Origin: Acanthaster planci
Lineage: Eukaryota > Echinodermata > Asteroidea > Valvatida > Acanthasteridae
Reading direction: 5' to 3'
Assembly (NCBI RefSeq): GCF_001949145.1
Contig: NW_019091408.1
Span: 462,818-521,477, forward strand
Length of the DNA: 58,660 bases
Within the stretch, counting starts at the first letter, position 1. Each line of letters starts with the position of its first letter. The notes beneath the pieces were generated by a model, which saw nothing but the letters and a program-made list of their open reading frames with translations, was not told the DNA's origin and searched no databases. Shown piece by piece: positions 21,401 through 36,400 of this stretch. Made by a program: the position numbers and the translations under genes.

Positions 21401-24400
21401 ATTGAGCTTGGGAAGTTCAACAACAAAACTGGCCTCACTTTTCAGGGACAATTTGAACTTTGCATTAAAACTGGACTGACTTTATTGGTTTTCAAACTGA
21501 GACTGCTGAGTTTGAAGTTTAAAAACAGTCTGAGGTTCCAAAGCAGGGATCTTTTCACTTTTAAAAATCCAAAAATCCAAAGCAAAATGGTAACCACAAA
21601 AGGCAAAATGAATGACACCAGAGCCCTTTCCTGATGATACATGTAGTCAGATAATCACACAAGCAGCTCTTGCAATGCTACATACTATGTCGTCTAACTT
21701 CTGCAAACAAATTAATACTTAGGATGAAAATAATGGCCAAACGTGATGAATTATCCAAAAACAAATGACAATGATATGTTTGATGTTAGCTTCAACAAAA
21801 ACAGCAAATCATGAGTTACGGTAGGATTTTTTTGTTGTTGTAAAGGTATGGGTGAAACATGACTTCACAGCAAGGCACTCCAACAAAACCAAACATACCA
21901 GCGGCCTGCTCGGGGCCGTCAACGGGGGGCACTTTGACCTGACTCTCAGCGCCGCTGCCACCGCCACTCGAGGGCGCACTCACCGTGAAGGATTTCTTCG
22001 GGGCACCTGATGATCGAGAGCGGTGTAGCATTGCTAACGGTGGCGTAACTTATCCTAACGACTTGCTTAATAACAACTACAAACTGAGAGATGCCCACTG
22101 CATTTGCCTTATTTGCTGATTAGTAATTAACTGATTTTTTAATTAAACTGGTTTTTGTGTCAATTATTACTCATCAAACTTGGTACTTACTAAGTACACT
22201 GTACTAAAATCTGTGACCAGATCCAACCGTATTTTTGACTCAATAGTTTTCCACATGCCTGAGAAACTCCCACTGCTCTCCAATTTGATATATCAAATGA
22301 TTTACCTTGTACTCAAGCACCTCATAAACACAGAGTAATAGTGTGAAGGGTCCTACGAGTTCCACATTTCAAAACTGTTTGAGGCTGAGTAAAAAATATA
22401 AAAATAGCATACAGCCCTTTTTAAGGGGGTAAGCCTTTCTTACAGATGGTAAAGTGGTTTTTCCAAGAATGTGGATGGATTTTCTCAGGTCTTTTGCCAA
22501 TACTATTTTTTGGTGCTCTAGCTCTCACAGGTATTCAGTTTGCATTTATAGCTACTTATTTTTCAAGAAGCAATGATAAGTCAGTATAAAATTTAACACC
22601 AAATTATAAAGAAAATGAAAGCAGCAGCTGAGAAAAAGAGAGCAGGGTGAATGAGAAACCATTTTTACGAAGGCCTCTGCCTCAAAGGTACCATAGCTCT
22701 GGTGACTTAGGACTCTTGTCGTAGCCGGCCATTCCTGGCCTGTGAGCTACAAGACAAATCTTTGGTTGGTTTTATGTTGGAATGCTTATGATGTAAGTAT
22801 GTGTGCTTGCTCAAAGACTTCCACAATAAATAAATTTCCATCAACTACACAATCAATCAACAGAGGGCAGCAAACTGCTGTTCACTGCAGATGCTTGATA
22901 GAAAAGAATGGTATCATGGATGTTCTGCTGAATTGAAGGGGATCCAAGTGAAGTTGACTTACGTCATCTATGGTACATGTACTTATATGTTATGGTGTGC
23001 ATTGCACATGTATGGAATTGCTGAAACACCGGGGGAAACATCAGAAAAACCTATTACATGTACTTCAAAATGCAAACTGAAAAAAACAAAATCCAGAAAA
23101 GACCACAATGCGCTAGTGCTTTTTATTAAAAATCTATGTATATATGCAGCATACATTTAAAAAAATCTGTAAGGACGGCCAATATTCCAGACCTCATGGA
23201 CTTGGTGCATACACGTAAAGTCAACAATGAATATGTACCATTCTCTAAAGAAATGATGGCATGTATTTGTGCACATTCTGTTGAAAATAGGTCACCATGT
23301 CTCATTTGCATGTATGACCCACTGTGCACAGCTAATATGTCCCCCCTCAGCTCCAATGAAGTCACTAAGCAACAACTGAAGTTCCTGCACCAAGTCCAGA
23401 GAGAAAGCCTTTTGACCTCTGACATTAGACCATAACCTCTGACTTCAATTGACACTTTATAGTAGCTTGCTTGCGCATTAGAAGCTACTAGTCAAATACA
23501 GTGAGGCCAGTTAGTGATTGTATGCAATCAGTTTTAATCTTTTTCAATAGGTAAACTCAAAACTGCACAGAGCTACTAGTGAATGATACCCTTTAACCTT
23601 TGACCTTAAACCCTTCCTGGAGATCCAAAACGACAGGAAGACTAGGAACTTGCCTTCCAATCTTCAAACTGTGGGAAACATTGCTTACTGTAATTGTCCA
23701 GGTCCCTGTCCGGAGCATAGCGACTTGTTGCAGGCCGACCGAAGTCTGTTTGGTCTTCCACTACGGTCGATTTAGGGCGGGGCTTGGTGGGCTTGGCCCG
23801 CCTTGCTGGGGCTGGTTCGTTCTCCTGCTAAATGAAACCAAATGCTACATCAGCAAAATGACAGCACGAATTTCATTTGCATTCTAATTTGTACAATGAC
23901 TGCACGTAGCGGTTCCTTAATTATGTGCCCATTATGCATATTAGCTATTGTAGGGAACCATGTCTGTTAAGGGTGCCCTCATCCTTCCTTTCTTTTTACA
24001 TATTCATATCACAGGGGTAATTAACATAAAGTTTTTACTTTTTGATGCTTCCCGTGCATGCGGTATCAACGGGGTCTTTTTCTGTGGGTTTCGAATAGGA
24101 TAGAGCCGTGCCAAATTCTTTCTCCATTTTCCTTCAGTTTTGCAGAAACCATGGCTCCAGCCATGTTCCACATGTACATGTAAGTCAAGTGGAAAAGTAC
24201 ATGTATTAATCTTTGAAACCTTCCGTAATTGTATGTATATTTTGCATGATCTGTTGTTGGAGATATTGTGTGATTATCGGGGCTCAATGTGATGAGTATT
24301 GTAATTTGTATCAAGTATTGTCGTACTGTAGTGCAGTTGTGATTTTTTTACTTAAGTCACACTGTCTTGTATCATCGTTTAGTACTGCGCTATCCTGCTA

Positions 24401-27400
24401 TTGTACTTTGTACTGACTTTTCTTTGGGAACAAATCGTAGTTGTGGGGAAAGATATCATTTGCTGTTACTTCTTGGATATGTTGAGAGTGCTCGTCTGCT
24501 TCCAGAGCATGGTCTTGCTTTTCAATAGTGACGCCAGGCTGCTGGTTACGGTTTGCTCCCTTAAGATTCAAAGTCCTGTCCACTGCGATGGGATCATCAA
24601 GTGGCGAGGACCACATGTACGAAATGTCGAGCCACGCAGACCCAAGTCCCGTACCTGTTGTTCTTGGAGTTTGCGTCTCTGGTACTCCAACCTAATCTGC
24701 TCCCGACGTGCTCTCTCTTCTGCCTTCTTGGCTTCCATCTCTTCTTGTTTCCGCCTATCCAAATAAAAAATGAAAAGAAGTCAAAACCAGCAAAAATCCA
24801 AAATCAAGCAGACAATCAGAGTAGTGGCACGATCTGAGTATGAACGGACCTGTTCTGCTCTCTCTTCTTCTCCATGTCGGCCTCCCGTGACGCTCTCTTG
24901 GCTTTTTCCTCCTCTTGCTTCTTAAGGCGATTCTGGAGGAACAGCATCTTCCTTCTCTCTACCTCATCCAACTGGTCCTGGAGATTTAACAAAAAGCAAT
25001 TTAACAGAAGAGCCAAATATTTGGGCAACTCTGAGGGCATATTTGCACAGATAAATAGTAACAGAATTCCCCACAATACAACAAAAAATTGGTTTCCCAC
25101 GGGACTGTTTCTACAGACAAATGACAAACCACACGACAGGGAGATGAACGATGGTGTTTAGAAACCTGAGCAAATTTCAAAGACACTGTGCTGACACAGC
25201 AAAGTCTGGCCAATCAGTGGACTTGTTAAGTGTGATGTCATAGACTAAATAGCATTGTAAAGCATTTCCTTGTGCCTTTGATTCTTCCTGTGGTGCATAA
25301 TTGCTCTTGCAGAAAGCCAGTAATTTGCATGCATTTACATCGGCCTTTTAGGCAAATGTAAAACATCTTAAAGCATATCGCTTTCCTTTAAAGCCTTCCT
25401 TAATTGCTAGTGTGTGTAAATGGGCCCGAAATCAACTACTGTTTGAACAACTACGATCACTGTTATTGAAACTGAGAAACAGGACTGAGGTCAAGATTTT
25501 AAAATGACTGATTTCCAAAATCTTAACGGTATTCTACTAGATAAGCTGTCCTTATTTACAGCCTTTTCATTTATCAATGTTATGGGGGAAAATATGACCT
25601 TGTGGTTTATGATTCAGAGGTCAGGGTTTGAATCCAGCTACTGAAAATATGTGCCGTTGGGCCAAGCCATTTTATCCTATTTGCTCCTCTCTGACCAGGA
25701 GCATAGAAAGGGTGTTAACATTAGCTGGTGAACAACCTGTAATGGACAGGTTGGCATCCCATCCAGGGAGAGTGGAAATTTTCTCATGAAAATAAACGAC
25801 AGATGGTGGCCTTAGGGGCCACATTGGCTCATGAGAGACATTTGGTGTTCCACTTTGTAGGATTCTAAAATCAAAAATGATAAATTTCAAACTCACTGTT
25901 TCTGAAGCAATAACAAATCCCTTTGCTTTCGTTTTTGCATCTAATGAAGAATTTCCTGTCGAATCTAGGGGGCGCACTACCAAGTGTTCATCCTCACTTA
26001 GGTTTTCATCGTCATCCTCGCCCTCACCGACAATCTCATACAATGAGCTACGCTTTTTCCGAGTTGGTGATGTGGCCTCACGATTTTTCTTTGGTCTTTT
26101 CACAACCTCGACGGCTTCAACAGGACTGGCCAGTGACTGCTCTTTATTGGACATTTGAGCCATGTGATTGGACAGACTCGCGACTGTGGGTAGCGGCGGT
26201 TGGTGCTGGTTGGCCAGAGCGTCTGCATTGCGTGGTGGCTCATTGGCTGGCGTGGACGCCACGACATGGGTGATATTCTGTGGCACTTCGTTCTTGGGCG
26301 TCTCGGAGACAATGTTTTTGACAGGAGTCTGCGCAGGGGGAATGATGTATGTGTTGTCTGGTGACGAGGACGGGACTTGATTGGCTGGGTATGGCGATTT
26401 CGGAATTTTGGGCTGCTCAACAGGTCTGGTGATGGAACCCTGTCCAACTTCCGGGGCCAGTTTCTGCACGGGGCCAACGGGACGGGGGCTGTGCATTTGC
26501 ATGTCCGCCCCGGACATTTCGTAGACTGGGTTCTCATGTAGAACAAAAGATTCTGGTTCTTTGTTTGTGTCTGAGCTCAGGAAGAATCCTTGTGATGTGG
26601 CAGGTGGGTCACTCCCAGCATGCAAGATAAAAGGTTTGCTGTCTGCGGGTGGGGCATGCTGGGGCGACTGGCTGCGCTCACTGGGGGGACGTGGGGATTC
26701 CATGACACTCCGCATCTGCTCCTGCTGCAGTGACAGTCGTTGGATCTCGTTCTGTAGCTGGGACAAATTGGCGTTGAGCTTCTCCAGGGAAGTATTGTAC
26801 TCGTCTGACGTCATGTGTGGGGAATGCGACCCAGAGCTGGAACCCGGGCTCCCCTTGCCAGCTGCAACCTCCGAGATGCCTGGGGGTGACTCTGGCCTGT
26901 CTGCTAACTGGCTTGATGCTGTGGGCCGCTGTGATCGGGGACTGTCAGCAACACTCCAGTTGGACAGCTGCTTCTCCTTGCTGGAGCCAAGATCTGCAAA
27001 GGTAATCTTGCCTTCTTGCTGGGCCTGATTGCTTGCCCACTGTGTCCGGGACTTCTCGATGGACCGCTCCAGCTCCTCCCGGGAGTAAACATCCTGTGAT
27101 CTCGTCTTCTCACCAATCATTGACCGGTCGTCTTCCGTTCCGACAGGTTGGTCACCTGCCACAGGGTCCTTCACCCGCTTCTGATTGGCCAGGACCTGGA
27201 GGAAGGCAGCCTTCCCCATGCGCTGCCTCTGCTTGCTCCAATGACGCTCCAGCTTGCGTTTGTCCGAGTCCATGAGGCGACGCTTCTCTTCTAAGCGTGA
27301 CCGGATTTGAGCTAGATCACCTGCCGCTAAGCTTCCGGACTGGGTCAAGTTCCCGCCACCTGTGTTAATAATGCCAGACAAAGGAGTTTGTTTGGAGTTA

Positions 27401-30400
27401 GCACCCCAGGTGGTAAGCACCTGGCTTTCGGGATAGCTACTGGTCGACTCGAGTGGTATGCAGGAATGATCTACCATGGTGGGCTGAGTAGTAGGAGGGC
27501 TTAAATAGGGGTTGGAGTGCATGATTAATGATGAACTGTCAGGGTCTATTGCCAACTTGGGGCTGGATTCTATGTCTGTTCGTTCTGTATCCATGGGATG
27601 GGTTTTGTGTGCCAATTCTGCTTCTAATTTCTCACATCCTTTTAGATCTTTGTGTTCCTGAGAGGTTGTCAAACTGGATGAGCTTGGTTTGTGGTCAAGG
27701 TCACTGTCTTGGTCAGAGCTAATGACTTGGGTAGAGGTAGGTGGAATAATGAACTGCTTCAGCGATGACTTTTCGTCGGGGCTGAGGTTGGAGTTAAATG
27801 TCATTAGTACAGGTTTCCGTGGGTCAGCGGTAGACTCTCTTTGGATCAGCTCCGCATGCAACTTAGAGGACTCTTTCTCCGGGCTTTGGGGATGACTGCT
27901 AGGGGTGTTATGACTACCTGTGTCCATACCTGTGTTAGAATGTCCCTGGGGGGACTCCGCATGCGTCAGGCCTGGCCTGTCATCACCTGAATGCCCAGCA
28001 TTACGATTGATAGCGGTTTCATGCGGGGGCAGATTTGGCCGGGCATGCGGATTGGGCTGGGCATGTGGGTTGGGCCGGACATGCGGGTTAGGCTGGGCAT
28101 GCAGGTTAGGGGAAGGGTTTGGGTGCGGGTTGCCAGACAGAATTTCTGTAGGGTGCCAAGCAGAAACAGGACTATGAGAGGGTGCAGCATGCAAGCTAGG
28201 GTGAGCAGAAGGGTGGCGGGGGCTGGCTCGGTTGTCATAGGATGCTGGCTCCTCGCTGTCCTGCAGGTCAACCAGAGAAGAAACGACGGGTATACCAGCC
28301 TCCAGGGCGCTGGCCACAGTGTACTTCTTATCAGCAATAGTAAAGCTACTACCGGTGCCAGTCCTACTAAGAGAACTATTTCCTACAGACTGCTCAGGCT
28401 GTGCATGAGAGTGGATGAAGAAAGCCTCGCCATGCCTGGCGTGGGCCACATGCGGCTCTTCCGGTTGGCAGAGGTGAGAAGTGGTGTAAGAAGTGGGGTC
28501 GGCCTGGTGCTGTGCTACGCCGGGTCTTGGCTTCTGCCAGGCCAGGCGGTGCTGCTGCTGCAGCTGTAGTGCACCATCCCCAGCTAGGGAATCAGCTATG
28601 CTCTCACCGCTAAGTGGTGTCGTAGCATCAATACTCTCCGGGGACTCACCATCTCCACCGGCACTTTGCTTCCGTGACCACGTTGTCATGTTGCTGCCAT
28701 TTGGGTTAGGCGACCTCCCAGATCTGTCCTCTCGTGGGTTGCGGGCAATCCTACGGCCCTCCCCACTCTCCTCTTTCTTGTTCACATTGCGGGATTTCTC
28801 CTTGAGTGGCCTAACGACTGCCGGGAGGAGCCTCTCTGTCTGCTTTGTGTCCACCGGCTCAATGTCAAGCTTCAGACGTCTCCGGGACTGTGTCACAGCT
28901 CTCATGTCTGTTTCGGGCTCAATCGCTTCCGGGTGTCCAAACTCTCCACTGCCATTTGTCCTCGACTGTCCAATTCTGTCGCGGGTTTGGTCTAATAGGT
29001 CCATTCGGCCAGTCTCTGAGTTCAGAGACTGGCTCGGCCTTGATGACATACTACTGAGAGGAGTCACATTTGTCAGCTCTTGATCTGCTGAGATTCCATT
29101 TTCACCTCCAGGCGATCTACTCGGGAGTTGCACCTCCTCGCTGTAACTACACGAGACTGGTTTTTCAGTTTGCTGTGAGATCCGCGATAGGGCTGAAGTC
29201 AAGCTCTCCACCTCAAGGTCATCTTCGTTTTCAAAGTGCGCGGATGAGGACATCAGTCCCTCTCCACTGTCATTCCCTTCCTTGGACAGCTGACCATTCA
29301 GGTTGGGCATGCCACCAAGCTCGGAGAAGTTGTGGCTATCGTTCATGTCGCTGTCGATGCTGACCTTGGCAAGGAGGTTGTTGGTGTTGCTGTCTCGCAC
29401 AGTTGACGCCGGAGCACTGCCCGGGCTGGGAGTTCCAAATGTCTGTGACCTGAAACAGTGACCGTTTGCACAAATTAACAACTCATTCTGAAACATTATG
29501 GGAAGGTTCTCCTGCTCTAAGAATGACTCTTACTTTTGAGCATGAAAATCAACAATGGAACCTTTCAAAATGAGTCTTTACCCAAGAGTGTAAACTCTGA
29601 AAGCTTGGAAAGATAGAGGGCATTCAGCTTCATATAAATCTCTTGTCCTCCATCTTTTTGTAACTAGCTGGGTATCAATTTTTTTAATTCCTATAAACAA
29701 AAACAGGATATACATCAATAAGATCCATCATTCTACCTCCCCCCCCGTGAGATGGTAGAAATACAATACTGAATGGTATTTAATGAACTACTTGATATCA
29801 TCCAGTCTGCACAGTCTGTATTGGCAAGGCTGCACCAAGTCTTTGACCGTTACAAATACAATGGCACATGCTGACAACAGACTTGGCCATACCTGTCCCT
29901 GGCTTCCTCCCGGCTCTGCCAGGCCAGGAAGGACTCTCTGGCCTCCATGTTCTCCAGGGAACTGGCCCGCCTCAGGTTGGAGGGACCGTCTTCCCCCTGT
30001 TCGGCGTGCAGGGCATTGCGGGGCTTCCTCTCCCTGTGAACCAGTAGAGACTGGGTCCTCCTGGAGGGACAAGATAGGGATACAATGAAAATATAAACCA
30101 ATCCGAGAAGATGGTTCTACATGACTTTGAGGTCCTCGTACTCACACAGACACAGGTAATTAACTTGAGCATCCTATTAGTCATAGAAGCATGTAACATG
30201 TGCACAACACCCTGGGCCAACTTCAATCAAGGACTTACTCTGACGGAATGTTCGCTAGTTGACAGTGGTTAGACTAGTCTAATCAACTATCTGCAACCAG
30301 CCTATCGAAGTTGGTCGCATCGTCGGTTGCCATAAACCACTTTAATAGCACAGTGCACAGAGCACCAGTTATAAGAAAAATGCCGGAAAAACAGTATGTC

Positions 30401-33400
30401 ACTTAACAGCCATTTTCACTGTTATTTTTGCCCTTCTACCCTTCCTGCGGCCACCTTTTGGTATCTTCCCTTGGCCTAATGACCTGACAACGGTTGACAA
30501 GGGTTGTTCCCACTTCGACTTTACTGCACATGCACTACGTACATCATGAACCAACCACTAGTTAGCTTGTGGCCCTTGATCAAACTTGCCCTTGCCTGCA
30601 AATAGGAAAGCCCCCAGTAATGGCTTCTAATTCTGGCCCCCTGATATATCAATATGTGTGAAGAGGAAAACTTGGGGCCTTTTTCAAAGCTATAGTTTCC
30701 TTCACCCACACAGCCATGTATTGGCCTTTAATGCTGGGACCAAAGGAAAACAGATCCAAACAGTACAAGAATACATGCGGTCAGCTACCTAAATGGAACT
30801 CAGAGCTGAAAAAAAAAAATCAAGTTAAGGTTTGATAAATGCCCTTCACTTTTTGCATTTACAGAGTAACATTACGCTATGACTCTGAGTTGTTACTGGT
30901 AGAATGCTGGGTCTCACAAAAAGTTTCCTTATTTCACGAGATCATGAGACTTCACTGTGGAACAGGCTTCGTAAAAATCCTAACATACATAGTGACTCTC
31001 GTTGCACATTACAATTAATGTACATGTATGACATTAGTGCTTCAATTAAACTGGGTAAAGGATGTTGAAATGACTCCTGAAAAATAAGACAATATTCTTA
31101 TGACTAAAGCGTGCTTTTGTGAGATTGAATTGATCATTAAAGTATTTTCAGATTCTCTTTGTATATCTTAAAGGAAGACATCTGCATGGCACAAGCAAAA
31201 AATTACAGTTTGAAACTATGCAAAAGTTTCAGGAGGTGGACCTCAAGAAAGTCTTGACCGAAATACAGAGAGAAGCCCTAGTATGAGTGAACACGAGTCA
31301 ACAAAAAGCTGTATTAGTATTCAAATGAATTTGACTGCGTAGTTTCCACAGCAAACTTACTGAGGGCTGGCAGATGTGATCCTGTTGACCTCGGGGTTGC
31401 TCGCCGCACTCCTCAGCTCTGACCTTGGAGATGGTGCATCGCCGTGGAAACTCTTCTTCGTCGCCGAGCTGATGGGGAGCGGGGGCAGCTGCTGTACCCG
31501 GGATCTTCCAGATTCAGGGGTTACAGGAAACTTTTGACCTGAATGGACCAAAGTTTGAATTGTATAAAGGACATGAAATATGTAATCATTTCATTTTCTG
31601 AGAAGAAAATGAGAACACTCTATTCTGGGTGCTGTCCAAGACACTGCCAGAAAAATACACAAGCTTGCTAGGAGAGACTATAATCTACAACCTTATGTTT
31701 GCTTATACAATTGTCTCATCTACTCCACCACTAAGGGCAGCATATCTTTATTTGTATACCAAAACACTGTTTACAAATTACTGCAGAACAAAGCCCAATG
31801 CTGGAAGTTACGTCTTCCCAACAGCAGTTTATTCTGGGACAAATTTTTCATTTTTAACCCCTACTTCCATGGCATTTCTCAAAGGAACCATCCTGAATGC
31901 TCCCAACTTTTCCACCATACAAGAAACCATTGACATATTCTTGGCACTAGAATGTTCAATTACTAACTGTGTTCTGTGGAAAGAAACTATCTCCATCAAT
32001 CCGTCACTGTCCTCCAAACTTCCTAATGGATTTTGAAGGATCTAAGGATCTATGGTGAATATGTGGTTAAAGAGAAAGAAGAAAGAATTCTTGACGGATT
32101 GAGAGTGCCATCTAGTAGGGCCTCAGGATAGGGCCGTGTGCCTCCATGTGAATGGAAGAAGTGGACTCCAAACACATGGAGGACAGAGAGAAACACTTCA
32201 CTGGCCAATCAATGAAGCCACACCCCACGGTTTCGGACCAATCACAGCTGTTATTTATGTTTGCAGGCACTTATGATGCACGCCCGTGCAATACGCAGTG
32301 TGGCATCACAGAGAAATGCACGTTAACTGCAGACATGCACAGTGATGGGACTATCTGGATCAGTCTATTGACACAGTGGTTGGTTTTGTGCACATGGCAA
32401 CATGTGTGCCATAAGGGATGTTTCTTCCCCAAGGAATGTCACTTCCAGGTTACAAAGTGCCTCATATGATTTACATACATGGCGTCAAAATAAAAACCCA
32501 AAGTCGGAGTCTGAATCACTTGGCTATGGCTGAAATCATTACACAAGTCTATGGGAAATGGAAGAAGCCCCCAGCTGGTGGTTTCCACACTTAAAATGTG
32601 TTATGTTATGACCATAGCCACTTGTTCTGGGTCTCGGTCATACCTAGCTCCTGACTGAAGCCCAGCCGCGGCGGCCGGGCCACCTCAAACCAGTAGAAGA
32701 GCTCAGCGGTCAGGGCCAGGATGTTGACCCGCAGGGCCTCGGGGGAGTAGAGCAGGTCTTCAAAGGTGAAGTGGTGGGTCTCGGGCAGGTGCTGCTCCAG
32801 GAAGTTCTCCACCTGCTGGAGATTGTTGACTGAATCGGCAAAGGACATGGTATCATGAAGGTCCACATCTGGAGTGAAGAAAAAGACCGGCATTTTTAAA
32901 TTATCGGGCTAAACACTTCACAGACTTCATGTTATAATTACCTTAGAATCAACGATTGTTTGAACTGACTGCAGTACCAACTGACCGAGTGCTCTATCAA
33001 ACTGATCAGTGAATCATAGGAAGCTCCGGCGACTGGAGGTCAATGATATGAACCCTACCTGAGCGTGCACACCACCACTTTTCTTACAAGGTCAAAACCT
33101 TATACATGTACATTTCTGGCAGAAGTAATGGCACTCTACCCAAACTCTTTTAAGTTCTGCCAAAAAATATGATAAACACTAGGACGATAAACCATGTCAT
33201 TTAGGAACATTATTCTGTCGGTATGACCCATGCACACTGAACACAAGGACATCTACAATGTACAAAGGAGGCAGACACACATATTGTGATGTGATTGGCA
33301 AACTAAGGAAAGTTTACCATCCAATGAAAAATGCTGAGGGCAGTAGTAGTGTATCAGGAGGCACAGACTGCGGCCGTCTGATATGTCCTTGGTGACGTTC

Positions 33401-36400
33401 TTGATGATGGGGACACCGGGCATTTCTTTGAGTTGTAGGTGCTGTCGCTTGATCCGAACCTAGTAGAAGAAAAAAACCTCAGTCACTGTGAGATGTAATA
33501 GGTATGTTAATCCTCACTATGTACCTGGCACTATGCAAAGGCCCTATCAATTTGCCCACATTAGAATCGTACACACTCAGTGCCATACATGGATAGGCAC
33601 AGCGTAGGGCCCCTGTGGAATGTCAAAGCTGGGAATCAAAGCACCCCATCTTGTATGCGTGTGGAGTCTACAGAACTCATCCATTACTTCAGATACACAA
33701 AAAAAACCACAGTCGATTTGTGCACATTTAGATCATGCACATTCCATCAATACCGTATGTGGATGGCAACGTATCACAGACCATGGAACGTATTTGATGC
33801 CAATCAATTAACTTCACTGCACAAAAACCCTCCTGATTTGTCCACACTTTGATCATACAATGCTAACAGGTGATGGATCCCAAGGAATTTCATTTTTGGG
33901 TATCGAGGTGCTTGGTCTCTTTCACACAAGCAGTCTATGGAGCTGCTCTCTGACCTGCTGCACTGACATTTTTACCTTCTGCGCTTGTGTCTGCATGGCT
34001 TGCTCCTGCTGGCTCCGCCGTTCCCGCTCCATGCGGTGCCGTGCCGCCACACAGACCTTGTTGACCCAGAACACCAGGGCGTTCTCCAGGTCAAAGGGCA
34101 GCTCGCTGGAAGCATTGAAGGTCGTGATCCGTCTGGAAACAAAAGCATACAATCTAAAACTTGTGAATGGGTTTTGATTTGGATGTGCAAGGGCAGTCAA
34201 CTGCTCAAGCAAAATTGATGAAAACCACATCTACTAAAATGTGTATTCATTTCAGTACAGGTATATGTACACAGTATTCATTTCAGCTTTATCTTTGAGA
34301 AAGATTCCGCTTTGATCTAAATGTCAATCCCTCTAACTTATTTTCAATCAACCTTGCGTTCTGTACTCAGCTGGGTTGGCAAACAGGCTGAACTGGCACA
34401 CATCAGGTACCAGTGGGTACATGTACTTGACTGCAACAAGGTCTTTATGCCTAAGGAATTAAGGTGAAAGGTTATGTGACTGCTTTGAACTGACCTGACA
34501 GCTTGTACAATCTTCTCAATGCTAACCACTTCTCCTGTGTAGGCAGTCATTATGGAATCCATAACAGCAAGGTGGGCATTCTGAAACAATGAAAAAAAAA
34601 AACAAGCATTGAGCCATTGATCTGCATTCAATAGTAACTTCAGACGATGTGATCTGTACCAGACTGACATGACAAAAGTGTGACAACAGAGTTGAAATTT
34701 AAACTTAGTACCCAGTATTAGAATTTGTTCCATGCTAATGAGGTTTGGTGCAACTATACATAAATGTTGCAAATGTTCATGTTTATCATGTTTAAAAATA
34801 GTATTACACAACGGTAGCAATGTTAAAGCAGTGAAATAAGAATCTATATGAGGTATGGGACGGCAGGAATGCAGCCACCAGCACGGCATTTTTGAGGGAC
34901 GTCATGCTTGACCCTAACTTGGTCAGTTTTTTCACACAGCAAAACTATTAAGAAATTTAAATGTACATTTATGTTCTCAGTAGAAATCAGCCAAGACAGC
35001 CGCAACAAATATAAATTCAGTGCAAGGCAGGCCGTGCATATTCTGGCTGACAAGTGCGTGTTCATGTCCATGTACGCTGTACATACGTACATGTATATTA
35101 AAACAAATCTGGGAAATGTACAGGAAGGATTTTTTTACGTAAAAGTTTTAACATCCCACCAAGGCCCAATGCAGTAGACAGTAGCAATAGGAGCACTGGT
35201 GTACACTATGTGCATTGTACATGTACATGTATAATGCACATTTACTAGTACCTGTATATTTAATTCACAAGACCAACACATCAATTGTACATGGACATGT
35301 ACATGTACAATAAATCAACTTGTGTCACTAAACATAAAGACTGGACAGTACATGTAATTTATAAGCTATTCATAATGGTAAATTTGTTTGACAAGTGCGT
35401 AACAGCCACAAATACATTGTATTTGTCAAAGGCCCATCTGAAGCAGGCTTGCTGAGTTAGGGTTACATGTACACGTATATGTATGTGTGTCTATCGTCAG
35501 CGTTTCCTTACATATTTCCAATGGAGCAAAGAACTAGACATAGGCTCTAGACAATAGATTCGGATGTAGCCTTAACCCTTGTACAGGTATGTCTGGATCC
35601 CTTCCTTCACAGTATCAACCTGCTCCCAAAACTTCAGCATTGGGAGGCTTATGTATCAGATGTTGCCGCCTTGGCAGTGAATCCCTCCATTCATAATTGT
35701 ACACCTGTAGCAACAATCTCCAGAGATCATGTACAGCCATATCCTGCCTTCCGGCAAGTGGCCAAGAGATTAGTCCATCACAATTATGGTATTGGTATGC
35801 TATGAATTCGCTACGGCCTAAGCAATATGTTTTCAGCTTTCAACTTGTGTATTACATCAGTTACAAGTGTAATCAAGCAAAAGTTTGAATCTGCATGTAC
35901 ATCTTTAGATGTCATGACTGTGTACACTACACCAAGTCAAAAAACAAAACAAAAACAAAAATCCACAATAAAACAAACTTGTATAAACAAAACAATAAAT
36001 AAACTACAATAAATCCCACATTCAACTAATTTCAGCCAGTCTCAGAAAAATCTACATCCTTTCCCCAGGAAAACTGCGCAGTTAAATTAATTTACACGTA
36101 CTAGTAAACCCTGCCAATGTTGGCACATCTCCACTGTTCATTTCATTTATTTCTCTTTCAAAATGAAACTTAAAAAAAGAGAAAAACTCAAATAATCTGC
36201 ACCCAATGGCGGTATGAACTCAATCTTCTTCCCAACATTGCCAGGATGCTTAACCACCGCTCAACTGGGAAGTCAGCCAATCAACCCCGGGAAACTCAAT
36301 CATGTGTAATTTTTTCCTGGGACGTCTTGGATCACTTCATACAAAATCTGTGCCTGCGAGGAACCTAAACTGGGCCGTGGCCTAGAATGCTAAAGTCTTT

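Noticed and set aside
27991-29083. Plus-strand ORFs of about 190 codons opposite the large CAMSAP exon
   Set aside because: They are antisense shadows of a GC-rich coding exon whose minus-strand product is recognisable.
29450-29496. In-frame extension of the large CAMSAP exon to an ATG at 29496
   Set aside because: The acceptor at 29450-29451 joins exon 9 in phase; the extra codons are intronic.
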